The notes beneath the pieces are model-generated. The model searched no databases and was not told the origin of the DNA. It worked only from the letters and a program-made list of their open reading frames with translations. From contig JAKZAP010000003.1 in the NCBI GenBank assembly GCA_023053575.1, positions 2,208,561 to 2,272,560 of the forward strand: DNA of 64,000 bases, read 5' to 3'. Each line of letters opens with the position of its first letter. The first letter of the stretch is position 1. Source of the DNA: Branchinecta lynchi. Its lineage: Eukaryota > Arthropoda > Branchiopoda > Anostraca > Branchinectidae. The position numbers and the translations under genes are program-made. Shown here in pieces: positions 34,201 to 42,179 of this stretch.

Positions 34201-35273
34201 CTATATATGAGGTAGATTTAGAATATCCAAAAGAACTACACGAATTACACAAGGATTTACCATTAGCACCGGAACACTTTAACGGTAAGCTATGTACCAC
34301 AGTATTAGATAAAACCAACTATGTAGTTCACCACAGGAATCTAGAATTCTATTTACAAAAAGGTTTAATATTGAAAAGAGTACACAGAATACTAGGATTC
34401 ACTGAAAGTGCTTACGTAAAAGGATATATAGACCACAACACAGCACTTAGAACTAAGGGTACAAATGACTTTGAAAAGGACTTCTTTAAACTGATGAATA
34501 ATGCTTGCTTTGGAAAAACCATGGAAAATGTAAGGAAGCGAGCGGATATGGAAATAATAACGGATGATACAACAAGAGAAAAAATAATAAAGAAACCCAA
34601 CTTTAAATCTGAAATAATTTTTAGTGAAAACTTTTCAGTAGCAAGAATGTCAAAGGAAAAGATAAAATTAGACAAACCAATGTATATCGGCTTTGCTGTA
34701 TTGGAACTATCCAAGTTATTGATGCATGAATTCCATTATGATTATATGAAGCCTAAATATGGAGATAAAATTGATTTGTGTTATATGGACACTGATTCTT
34801 TCATATACGACATTCGAACCGAAGATTTCTATGAAGATATCAAACAGGATTTGAATGAGAGGTTCGATACATCTGATTATGCGAAAGATAATCCATATGG
34901 GTTTCCTAGTGTAAATAAGAAAGTGATAGGAATGATGAAAGATGAATTAGGTGGACAGGTTATGACAGAGTTTGTTGGATTACGATCAAAAGTATATGCT
35001 TATTTAAAGGACAACCAAGACCCTTCAAAAGCTAGCAAAAAACTGAAAGGAATAAAAACCAATATAGTTAAAGATAAAATTACGATTCAAAACTATAAGG
35101 ATGTACTGTTTGGTAAAACGGAAAACCTTTCTATAACCCAGTATAACTTAAGATCATACAAGCACAATATGTTTCTAGAAGAACAGAATAAAAAAGCGTT
35201 AGATCCTAAGGATGATAAAAGGATAGTAACAAGCGATAAAATACACACTTTACCTTTAGGTTATAAACATTAA
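31210..35273 (+). pseudogene. polB: Polinton DNA polymerase B, one -1 frame change
   Basis: Replicates the element by protein priming (established for the family). Two ORFs: 31210-34170 (986 aa) and 34167-35273 (368 aa). Domains in order: two SAP-like motifs (about 25-60 and 124-153); a Cys...His domain (Cys 367 in 'NDQKCFLWS', His 459 in 'NNHYVLVKDLSRL') that recalls a papain/OTU fold; a C2H2 finger at 484-506; exonuclease motif 'IIADFESY' (Asp 538); an HNH-like insert 'CHIC...FDHDHMTG' (633-664); 'HNLSKYDSHLF'; palm motif A 'YLDKNNLYGWAMSQDLP' near 940. The second ORF carries motif B ('NNACFGKTMENVRKR') and motif C 'YMDTDS' near its residue 207. The frame changes by -1 near 34155-34170, at or beside an A5 run between motifs A and B, so the polymerase is split unless this is a sequencing or assembly error. 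All catalytic motifs are intact. Start chosen at the TATTAAATG motif. Confidence 0.92.
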
Positions 35274-35542
35274 ATTCAAGTACCTACTTAAAAAATTCAA
35301 GTACCTACTTAAAAAATTCAAGTACCTACTTAAAAAATTCAAGTACCTACTTAAAAAATTCAAGTACCTACTTAAAAAAATCAAGTACCTACTTCAAAAC
35401 TTCAAGTACCTACTTAAAAAATTGAAGTACCTACTTAAAAAATTCAAGTACCTACTTAAAAAATTCAAGAACCTACTTAAAAAAATCAAGTACCTACTTC
35501 AAAACTTCAAGTATATACTTAAAATACTCAAGTAAATCTTAT
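35273..35542. repeat. 21-bp minisatellite between polB and the ATPase gene
   Basis: About 12 copies plus one degenerate copy of a 21-bp unit with core AATTCAAGTACCTACTT followed by four to five A. The variant pair 'AAATCAAGTACCTACTTC' then 'AAAACTTCAAGTA' occurs at units 6-7 and 11-12, showing a five-unit higher-order duplication. It fills the only long spacer in the rightward gene row. It has stops in frame and is not coding. Confidence 0.9.
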
Positions 35543-35565
35543 AATGAAAAATTCTTCCTAAATAA

Positions 35566-36214
35566 ATGAATGAAAAGGCTCCAATCAAAGTCTATGACTT
35601 TAGTGAAAAGAACACTTATCAGAATAAGCACGACCTTGCACCTCAGTGGCCATTTAGACTCTTTAGACCTTCTTTTGAATTTAATTTATGAATATCTTTG
35701 TTTCAACCGAATATACTTGTATGCAAAAGATCTTGAAGAAGATAAATACCAAGACCTTATAACCAATTTGACCACTTTGGAGTCACAATGCAAATCGAAA
35801 GTCTTAACAATAAGTAACAATCTTGATGATATTGTCGATGTTGACGACTTAGACCCTGAGTACCAAAACTTGATTATCTTTGACGATTTTGTCACTGAAA
35901 AAGACCAGAAGAAAATAGAAGATTCATTCATAAGAGGAAGAAAGAAAAATGCTTCAATTATTTACTTGTCACAGAGCTATCATAAAACGCCAAAGGTGGT
36001 AAGGCTCCAGTGCAATTATTTTGCATTCTTTCAGTGTTCTAATCCAAAAGAAGTAAAATTAATAAGACAAAGCCATGTATCCAGTATGGACAATGAAAAA
36101 TTTCTCAAACAATTCGAGGCTGCAACCAAGGGCTACGGTTTTTTCTTCATAGATTTAAAAACAAAAGATAAAACCCTTAAGTACAGGAAAAACTTTGAAA
36201 AATTTACCGGATAA
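35566..36214 (+). pseudogene. Polinton packaging ATPase (FtsK/HerA, A32-like), P-loop lost
   Basis: In the family this ATPase pumps element DNA into the capsid. The gene starts at the AATAAATG motif (35566), reads 'KAPIKVYDF...PQWPFRL' and then falls out of frame near 35657-35672. The rest is open in another frame to 36214: 'LLLNLIYEYLCF', Walker B 'NLIIFDDF', the sensor-like 'ASIIYLSQSY', and 'FAFFQCSN'. No Walker A (GxxxxGKT/S) is present in any frame at the expected place between 'PFRL' and 'LLLNLIYEYL'. So a small deletion removed the P-loop; the flanking repeat 'TTTAGAC' (twice within 17 bp) suggests a slippage event. The shorter frame from 35570 lacks the true N-terminus. ATP hydrolysis should be impossible. 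Confidence 0.85.
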
Positions 36215-36230
36215 TTCATTTCTATAATAA

Positions 36231-36956
36231 ATGAATAAATTTGGTAGTGTTGGAAAAAAGGTTAGTAACGAATCGAAAGTTACTGACGAAAATGGTAACA
36301 TTAACCTACATGATAGACGAATTATAAATTTAGGTGATGCCAAGGCAGACAAGGATGCTATTAGCTTAAGATCTATGACTGTGATTATGAATCAATTTAA
36401 AGAACAAATGACTGCAGGACAAGTGCAAGCCAATCAATACTTTAGCGAAGATATCAACAGATTAACTGCGATAGATGATTCTCCTGATAATTCGTTGGTA
36501 AGGAACAAAGATAAAGGGTTATTTGTAAAACAAACAATTGGAGTTAGTGAAAAATAACTTGATGCTGGGGATAAAGTAATCACAAATGTTCAAGATCCTA
36601 GAAACAAACATGATGCTGTTAATTTAGGAACGTTAACTACGTATCTTTTAGATTTTGACAAAAAGCTCGAAAACCAACAAGCCCTTAGCAAAAGTATTGA
36701 AACGAAGATTGGCGACCTTAGCAAAAGTATTGACAAAAAGCTTCTTGACCTTAGGAAAAGTATTGAAAAAAAGCTCGAAAACCAACAAAAAATGAGCAGT
36801 AATATTAGTTCAAATTATTTGGACCAAGATCTGCATATCAATGGTATTGAAAGAGCAGTCGTAAACATTTTAAAAAGGCTTTTAGAGCAAAAACCTGTTG
36901 ATCAAGATTTTGTTAAGAAAACAGAAGACTTCATGAAAACTAAACTAAAGAAATAA
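36231..36956 (+). pseudogene. Fibre-like protein with one in-frame stop (241 codons)
   Basis: Starts at TAATAAATG, 16 bp after the ATPase gene. Codons 1-108 are open, then TAA at 36555-36557, then the same frame continues to 36956. Two blocks, 'RRIINLGDAKADKDAISL' and 'ITNVQDPRNKHDAVNLGTL', follow the 'I.NL.DP...DAVN' pattern seen in bacteriophage tail-fibre and trimeric appendage proteins. The second half has a helical, repetitive stretch with 'LSKSI', 'KKLENQQ' and 'RKSIEKKL', expected to be a coiled coil. I infer a trimeric fibre or surface appendage. Function in receptor binding is a guess. The product from this copy would stop after the first block. Confidence 0.55.
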
Positions 36957-36978
36957 AATTTATATGATATATTAATTT

Positions 36979-36989
36979 TCTAATAAATG
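36979..36989 (+). promoter_or_regulatory. TAAATG start-site motif (one of twelve in the Polinton)
   Basis: Consensus (T/C)(T/C)TA(A/T)TAAATG or TATATAAATG, the final ATG being the start codon. Instances by ATG position: plus strand 31210, 35566, 36231, 36987, 37905, 38991, 39825, 40569, 40956, 42217; minus strand 29979 and 30986. All genes have it except protease and integrase. The motif combines a TATA-like word with the start codon, similar in form to the TAAATG of poxvirus late promoters. Transcription would start at or just before the ATG, giving very short leaders. Confidence 0.6.
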
Positions 36990-37517
36990 GTTGAAACATT
37001 TGAGTATACAGTTTAAGGAAAGCTGAAGAAATGTTTTGGTGCTAAACAAAAATGTCAGATACGTGTTAGTCACAGTAGACAAAATGAACGGGAACCAGTC
37101 AAGTTACTTTTAAGTAAACGACAAATTGATAAAATTGAAACATGTAAAATGAATAATAAGGGTTGTGACATAGATGTATCATACAAGCAGATGAGAGAAG
37201 CGATTCAAAAAGGTGGATTACTTCCATTCTTAATACCGTTAGCTGTAGCCCTTGGTAAGGCAGCTTTAACAAGCGGAGCTGCTGCTTTGGTTACATTCGC
37301 TGGTAAGAAATTGGTGGATAATATAACCAACACAGGTGGGGCGCTTACACTTCCTGGAACACAAAAAGTTGTGGGACGTGGAAGACCTAGGAAGGAGGAT
37401 ACCACAGGTGGCGCGCTTACACTTCCTGGAACGCAAAAAGTTGTCGGTCATGGGGTACGTGGTAGACCTAAGAAGCCAAAAAACGGGGACATCAAAAAAG
37501 AAGCAAAAGTAAAGTAG
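36987..37517 (+). pseudogene. Hydrophobic/basic virion-core-like protein with two AT-hooks
   Basis: Starts at TAATAAATG (36987). A TAA at codon 10 (37014-37016) interrupts the frame; from 37149 there is an open 122-codon reading frame. It has a hydrophobic, glycine/alanine-rich stretch ('LLPFLIPLAVALGKAAL') that could disturb membranes, then a 15-residue duplicated block ('TGGALTLPGTQKVVG' twice), each followed by an AT-hook core ('RGRPRK', 'RGRPKK') and a lysine-rich tail. Adenovirus-like core or membrane-lytic capsid proteins combine such features; this is analogy, not homology shown here. The ORF end contains the heptamer A-AAA-AAC at 37478-37484 in the phase suited to -1 slippage, and the protease lies in the -1 frame beyond it. 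Confidence 0.55.
37478..37484 (+). promoter_or_regulatory. Slippery-type heptamer A-AAA-AAC before the protease frame
   Basis: In the frame of the AT-hook ORF the codons are CCA AAA AAC GGG. The heptamer fits the X-XXY-YYZ rule. After a -1 slip the ribosome would read CGG GGA CAT and continue without a stop into the protease Met at 37541. The protease has no TAAATG start motif. A 1-base loss in the A6 run would give the same picture, so the function is unproven. Confidence 0.4.
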
Positions 37518-37873
37518 GACCTCTAACTAAATTTGATATTATGGATGCATTAGGGAGTATACCACAGTTTCGAGGTGTTTTCTCTTTAGATACGCTACCC
37601 AAACATATAAACGATTCGGAATGTGGTGTAATCAACTATGACAAACGTGGAATGCCTGGAACACATTGGGTTGCCTATTGTAATCTACCTGAATCCCCCT
37701 TTGTCGAATTTTTCGATTCTTTCGGTATTCCTCCAGGAAAAGAAATAGTTAAATATCTAAAAACTTCAAAGAAAAAAATAGTTTATGAAAATCTTGCTGT
37801 TCAAAATATAGATGAATTAAACTGTGGTTTTCACTGCTTTTCCTACATCCAGCGGAAAATGAAGAGTTGGTAG
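37485..37873 (+). CDS. Adenain-like cysteine protease (C5/Ulp1 fold)
   Basis: Processes capsid proteins in related elements. Counting from the Met at 37541: His 42 in 'GTHWVAY', Asp 59 in 'FFDSFG', Cys 95 in 'NCGFHCFSY', with Gln in 'AVQNIDELNCG' for the oxyanion hole. These are the catalytic residues of adenoviral-type proteases in correct order and spacing, so this gene is intact. The family-typical beginning 'GPLTKFD...FRGVFSLDTLP' starts before the Met at 37541; the frame is open upstream to 37485 (basic residues 'KRGHQKRSKSK'). That, and the absence of a TAAATG motif, suggests that it is translated as an extension of the preceding ORF. Length from the Met is 110 aa; the full domain is about 120. 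Confidence 0.88.
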
Positions 37874-37904
37874 CTTTTCGTTTAAGAAAATTGTTTTCTA
37901 ATAA

Positions 37905-38072
37905 ATGGAGATTTATTGTATGAAATGTAAAAAGAGCACTGACACTGAATCAATGTTTAAGGCAGTGTCACAAAAAAATAATGTTCCAATGCTGAAAGGT
38001 AATGGCGTTATCTGTGGTTCAATGAAAAATCGCTTTTTAAAAAAAACCTCAACGCAGAAACAGATATTTTAA
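37905..38072 (+). CDS. Small zinc-ribbon-like protein (DUF5679-like), 55 aa
   Basis: Too short for most gene finders. It starts at TAATAAATG and reads 'MEIYCMKCKKSTD', then 'CGSMKNRFLKK', ending at TAA near 38072. The CxxC near residues 5-8 and the later Cys with glycine, then a basic 'KNRF' end, fit the short DUF5679 family found in Polintons and large DNA viruses. One expected second-knuckle cysteine is not obvious ('VICGSMKN' has a single Cys). Its end contains an A8 run, and the integrase frame begins in the -1 frame there. It may form the N-terminal part of the integrase polypeptide if slippage occurs, or be a separate protein. Confidence 0.6.
   Translation: MEIYCMKCKKSTDTESMFKAVSQKNNVPMLKGNGVICGSMKNRFLKKTSTQKQIF
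38036..38045 (+). promoter_or_regulatory. Slippery-type run T-TTA-AAA-AAA before the integrase frame
   Basis: Codons in the zinc-ribbon ORF are TTT TTA AAA AAA ACC. Both T-TTA-AAA and A-AAA-AAA are -1 slippery heptamers in phase. Slipping back one base gives AAC CTC AAC GCA, which is the integrase frame, open from here to 38974. No ATG in the integrase frame lies between this run and the start of the integrase homology. As with the protease, a lost base in the run is the alternative. Confidence 0.4.
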
Positions 38073-38974
38073 AGACGTATTATTCTAATTATTCAGGTGT
38101 GGATGATATTTACAGAAAATTAAAAGAAAATGGTGTTAAGGTTTCCAAGGATAAAATAAAAAATGTGTTGCAAAATGAGAATGTGTATACGTTACACAAA
38201 CCTTCCTATCATAACTTTGAAAGGAGGCTAGTGTATGTTCACTATGTTGATGAGCAATGGCAAGCTGATTTAGTTGACATGCAGAAATATAAAAAAGAAA
38301 ATAATAAAACAAATTACATTTTAACTGTTATTGATTGCTTTAGTAAATATGCTTGGTGTATCCCTCTGAAAGACAAAACGGGTGCTGAAATAATAAAAGC
38401 ATTCAGTGTTATATTTAAAGAAAGAATTCCTAAGAAACTACAAACTGATAAAGGTAAAGTATTTGTGATGAGAAATGTTCAAACTTTTTTGAAAAATAAC
38501 GGCATACACTGGTTTGCATCTGAAAGCGAATTGAAAGCGCAAATTGCAGAACGATTCAACAGAACGCTAAAAGAAAAGTTATGGAAATATTTCACTCACA
38601 ATAACACTACTAATTGGATTGATATTTTACCTTTATTTGTGAGTAATTATAATAACTCGTACCACCGTTCAATACAAATGAAACCAGTTGATGCTAGTAA
38701 AAAGGTTAATCAGAATAAGGTTTTTAGTGCTCTGTTTCCTCCAGTAGATGACTACAAAATCACAGGAAACGTCAAAGTAGGGGATTTAGTCAGAATTAAA
38801 AAAGAAAAAAGTATTTTCGATAAAGGATATTTACCTAATTATACGGATGAAGTATTTCAGATAGCAACCATCAGACCTACCATTCCCATTACTTATGAAA
38901 TATCTGACAAAAGAGGGGAATTAATTCAAGGAGGATTTTATGAAAAAGAACTTTCAAAATTTATTATGAAATAA
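38045..38974 (+). CDS. Retroviral-type integrase (rve family)
   Basis: Inserts the element by strand transfer, making the 6-bp duplication. The N-terminal part 'ILKTYYSNYSGVDDIYRKL' is helical and partly precedes the GTG at 38099, so no good start codon exists in this frame. The catalytic core is complete: Asp in 'QWQADLVDM' (38267), Asp in 'LQTDKGK' (38447) and Glu in 'AERFNRTLKEKLW' (38549), with 33 residues between the last two. The C-terminal part ('VKVGDLVRIKKEKSIFDKG' to 'GGFYEKELSKF') is an SH3/chromo-like fold that binds DNA or chromatin. The core is intact. It is probably expressed through the upstream zinc-ribbon ORF. Confidence 0.93.
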   Translation, partial: NLNAETDILKTYYSNYSGVDDIYRKLKENGVKVSKDKIKNVLQNENVYTLHKPSYHNFERRLVYVHYVDEQWQADLVDMQKYKKENNKTNYILTVIDCFSKYAWCIPLKDKTGAEIIKAFSVIFKERIPKKLQTDKGKVFVMRNVQTFLKNNGIHWFASESELKAQIAERFNRTLKEKLWKYFTHNNTTNWIDILPLFVSNYNNSYHRSIQMKPVDASKKVNQNKVFSALFPPVDDYKITGNVKVGDLVRIKKEKSIFDKGYLPNYTDEVFQIATIRPTIPITYEISDKRGELIQGGFYEKELSKFIMK

Positions 38975-38990
38975 AATTACTTGTATATAA

Positions 38991-39821
38991 ATGGATTCAA
39001 GACGCTTGAGTGATATTTTATCGGATATAGTGAAGAACAGAGAAATTCAGAGAAGAAAGGTTCAACAAAATGAGATGGAGAAGGCAGTATTTCGGGAATA
39101 TGCTTCAGAATTAAACGCTCCAGTTATTATAGCACAAAAAGAAAACACGAAAGATACCATCAAAAAATTACAAGAGAACGCTGAAACGATAATTAATAAA
39201 CTACAGGAAGGTGATAAAAATTCAAGAAGACGGTTTGTCAGATTAGGTGATACATTTAAAACAGCTTTACAGACCACTACTTCAGAGGAATCGAGTCGAG
39301 CTCCCACTCATGCTATAGAACCCAATCTAGAAAAACCATATGACGTAAATCTAAACTTAAATATTGATGTGGAATTATTAAATCAAATTAATTTAAAATA
39401 TAAAGATGACTGGAATGATACGGATAATTATTTTAAAATGCCTCATTATTACCTTAAGCATCCTAACGAAATAGATGGGGCTCTGAATTATTTAACATCT
39501 ATAAGTCAAAGTTATGGTGGTCTGAAAAGTAAAAGTTATAGTTCTAGTAAGTATGATAAAATTATTTTATTTATACAAGACTATAAGGATAGATTAAAAA
39601 AAATTCAATCTAGTATACCCTTTATCAAACAACAAAGAACTGGAATATTTATGAATTGTGATGAAATGATTTCAAAACTATACACTTTGATAGGTAGCAG
39701 AGTAAACGGAAATACATCTGATGAGGTGAGAAATGAAGCAATTGATATTTTGGATTCGTTAATGCGAAATAAATTTCTTACGAAGAGATATTACAATTCA
39801 ATATATAAAAAATATTTCTAA
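38991..39821 (+). CDS. Unrecognised Polinton protein, 276 aa
   Basis: Start at TATATAAATG, 16 bp after the integrase. Residues about 1-90 are charged and helical with coiled-coil character ('TIKKLQENAETIINKLQ'), then a Ser/Thr linker, then a globular half with many aromatic and acidic residues ('YKDDWNDTDNYFKMPHYYL'), ending 'SIYKKYF'. No membrane segment, no cysteine cluster and no catalytic motif that I know. Its position between integrase and minor capsid gene, and an open frame in an element where most structural genes are broken, suggest a structural or assembly role. I do not recognise it and claim no function. Confidence 0.75.
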   Translation: MDSRRLSDILSDIVKNREIQRRKVQQNEMEKAVFREYASELNAPVIIAQKENTKDTIKKLQENAETIINKLQEGDKNSRRRFVRLGDTFKTALQTTTSEESSRAPTHAIEPNLEKPYDVNLNLNIDVELLNQINLKYKDDWNDTDNYFKMPHYYLKHPNEIDGALNYLTSISQSYGGLKSKSYSSSKYDKIILFIQDYKDRLKKIQSSIPFIKQQRTGIFMNCDEMISKLYTLIGSRVNGNTSDEVRNEAIDILDSLMRNKFLTKRYYNSIYKKYF

Positions 39822-39824
39822 TAA

Positions 39825-40540
39825 ATGATGTTGTTAAACATTGAAGGTAATGAAAGTATCATTGATATAACATTTAGTCAACCAATCGAATTGAATCGTA
39901 ATTGGGATTATGAAATAGGTTTGAATCAGTGTACTTTGTGGTATTCATGGCATAATATAAGTGATAAATTTGGAAATAATACATTTCAATACAGGAAAGA
40001 TGAAGAGGGGGGTGGATGAATGTTACTATTCCTAATGGGAAGTATAACGATGATTGTTTGAATTATTTTTTGTGTCAGTATTTTGATACCCCAAAAGATA
40101 AATGTCCTATTGTAATTTCATCCAATCCAGCATCTATGAGATTTGTCATACTATTACAAGAAAAAGATGTGTTTAGATTTAACAGTGACTTGTGTCAGAT
40201 TTTAGGATTTGATAAGGATAGTGAGATATCTAAGAAAATCAATGAAGGTACAAAGCTTCCGAATATTACAAGAAGCGTTGATAAAATTCAAATTCACTGC
40301 TCTCTCGTAAACAGTTTTATCGTAAACAAAAGTAAATCAGATGTCATTTGGACATTTGTTCCGAATACAGAACCGGGTTGTCAAATTGTTGAGAATCCTA
40401 GACAATTAATCTACCTTCCTATTAATACAAAAGACTTTATTTACACCTTGAGAATGACAATTACTGATCAGTTGGGAAGACCTATCGATTTGAACGGTGA
40501 TAACGTTGGATACGTACTGCATTTAAGAAAAGCTTATTGA
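39825..40540 (+). pseudogene. Minor capsid (penton-like) protein, one -1 frame change
   Basis: Single jelly-roll protein forming capsid vertices in the family. Start at TAATAAATG. The N-terminal part (39825-40019) has 'SQPIELNRNWDYEIGLNQC'; the frame then changes by -1 in a G6 run at 40007-40012, and the rest (40016-40540) carries the diagnostic C-terminal half: 'VDKIQIHCSLVNSF', 'VIWTFVPNTEPGCQIVENP', 'LIYLPINTKDF', 'TITDQLGRPIDLNG' and 'VLHLRKAY'. The shift removes the strand order needed for folding unless the G run is one base longer in reality. Total about 238 codons, normal length. Confidence 0.85.
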
Positions 40541-40568
40541 TTAGTGAAATAAAATTATTTACCTATAA

Positions 40569-40925
40569 ATGTTGATTAATTATAAGCGATTACTTTATAA
40601 AAAGCAGTATGGAAGTGGAATCGGTAGTGTATTCAAAAACATTGTTAATTCCCAGTTATTTCAAACGTCAGCAAAACAAATAAAAGATGGGGCTATGTCA
40701 ATGTATAATAATATTATTAAACCGAGATTTGAGTTGTTGAAAAACAGAGCAATAGAATATGGGAAAGATCTGATCAATGTAAACAAGAAGGAACTCATTG
40801 ATGTGATTGGAAACAAAAAATCGATGAAGGATCTTATCGGTACAAATAAAAGGATTTTAAATCAAAGAAGTCAGGACTTGATCAAAACGTTAATGACTGG
40901 AAATGGATTAAAGATTCTGAAATAA
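40569..40925 (+). CDS. Small basic Polinton protein, 118 aa
   Basis: Start at CTATAAATG, 28 bp after the minor capsid gene; open. It begins with basic residues and 'QYGSGIGSVFKNIV', a glycine pair followed by an amphipathic helix, then mostly lysine-rich helix. Placement between the two capsid genes and the glycine-then-helix start recall internal capsid or membrane-lytic proteins such as adenovirus pVI, but the likeness is only of shape. No transmembrane segment is long enough for a stable membrane protein. Confidence 0.65.
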   Translation: MLINYKRLLYKKQYGSGIGSVFKNIVNSQLFQTSAKQIKDGAMSMYNNIIKPRFELLKNRAIEYGKDLINVNKKELIDVIGNKKSMKDLIGTNKRILNQRSQDLIKTLMTGNGLKILK

Positions 40926-40955
40926 GTTTTATTTAACAATTTATTTCCTATATAA

Positions 40956-42179
40956 ATGGCAGAAAATAAAGTTATCAGTCCGCAATGGAACATTTTTGAT
41001 GAACCGCTTGTGGATGATACAGTGGTTAAATATGAATTTAAAGAAATTCGAGAAACAGATGTGAATGTATCTAATAAATCAGAGTTTGAATTCGTAACAA
41101 AGATTCTTGGTTTTATCCAAGTGAAAGTTATCTTGATGTCAGTGTAAGAATAGTAAACGAAGATGGGACTCCTATAGCTGCAACCGATGTTGCTACTTTA
41201 ACGAATAATGGATTTAATTTATTCAGTACCGCTGAGTATGTAATAAACGATGAATCGGTTGAAAAAATTAATCATGTTGGTATTACAACTACCGTTACAA
41301 AGTTGATTGAATACTCTGATGATTATTCTAGAAGTGCTGCAAGAAATCATTTCTGGTATAAAGATTATAATCAAGGAAAAGAAATCAATCCTGTAGTTGC
41401 TTCTTTTACTGCAGGGGCTGCAGCAATAATGATAATTATAATAAAGGATTTGAAAAAAGATATAACAGAACAAAGAGCAGTAAATTAGTAAATATGTATT
41501 TACCATTATCAGAACTGTTTGGATTCTTAAAAGGAAACAAACGATTCTTCAGAGGTGCATCCCATAAAATATTTCTAAGAAGAAATGATGATAACAACAT
41601 GATTATAAGAAATGGAAATACTAATTTCAAAGTAGTCATCGAGTATTTATCCTGGAAGATCCCTATTGTAGCTCCTAGTATTGAAATGATGAGTAACTTA
41701 GAAAAGGGATTGGCAAAGGACAGAAAGCATAATCTGATGTGGGAAGCATGTAATACTTATAAAAGCGATGTTAGTCAAAATAAGGAACACACTTGGAAAG
41801 TTATATCTGAGAGAAACAATCCAACAAAAGTAGTTGTGATGCTACAGAAAAATGAAAAGCATAACAATCAATTAATGAATAATATGGTGTTTGATCATAT
41901 GAATTTAACAGACATAGAACTTAGAATTAATGGGGTAGTGTTACTGGTAATACTGGTAGTGTTGTTAGTATAGAAGAATTTAAAGAAGTATATCCACTAT
42001 TCTGTTTCGATGTTTCCAAACACGAGTCAAATATTTATAATGGAACAACTGCTGATATTGAAATAAGTTTAACGTTGAAAGATAATCAACCCGTACCATA
42101 TAATGTTTACTGTGTTATATATTATGAAAGAAAAGCTACGTTAGATATTATCAATAAAAATATGTATGTGAGTTTGTAA
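40956..42179 (+). pseudogene. Major capsid protein (double jelly roll), three -1 frame changes
   Basis: Hexon-like building block of the virion shell in this family. Start at TATATAAATG. Pieces in order: 'NIFDEPLVDDTVVKYEFKE' (frame from 40956); after a change near 41103 'TPIAATDVATLTNNGFNLFS' and 'RSAARNHFWYKD'; after a second between about 41405 and 41430, 'MYLPLSELFGFLKGNKRFF' and 'KIFLRRNDDNN'; after a third at the GGGG near 41933, 'YPLFCFDVSKHESN' and the end at 42179. All three shifts are -1. The order matches the N-terminal jelly roll, the inter-barrel segment and the C-terminal jelly roll. The last 43 codons lie inside the right terminal repeat and are therefore also present, orphaned, in the left repeat. 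Confidence 0.82.
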
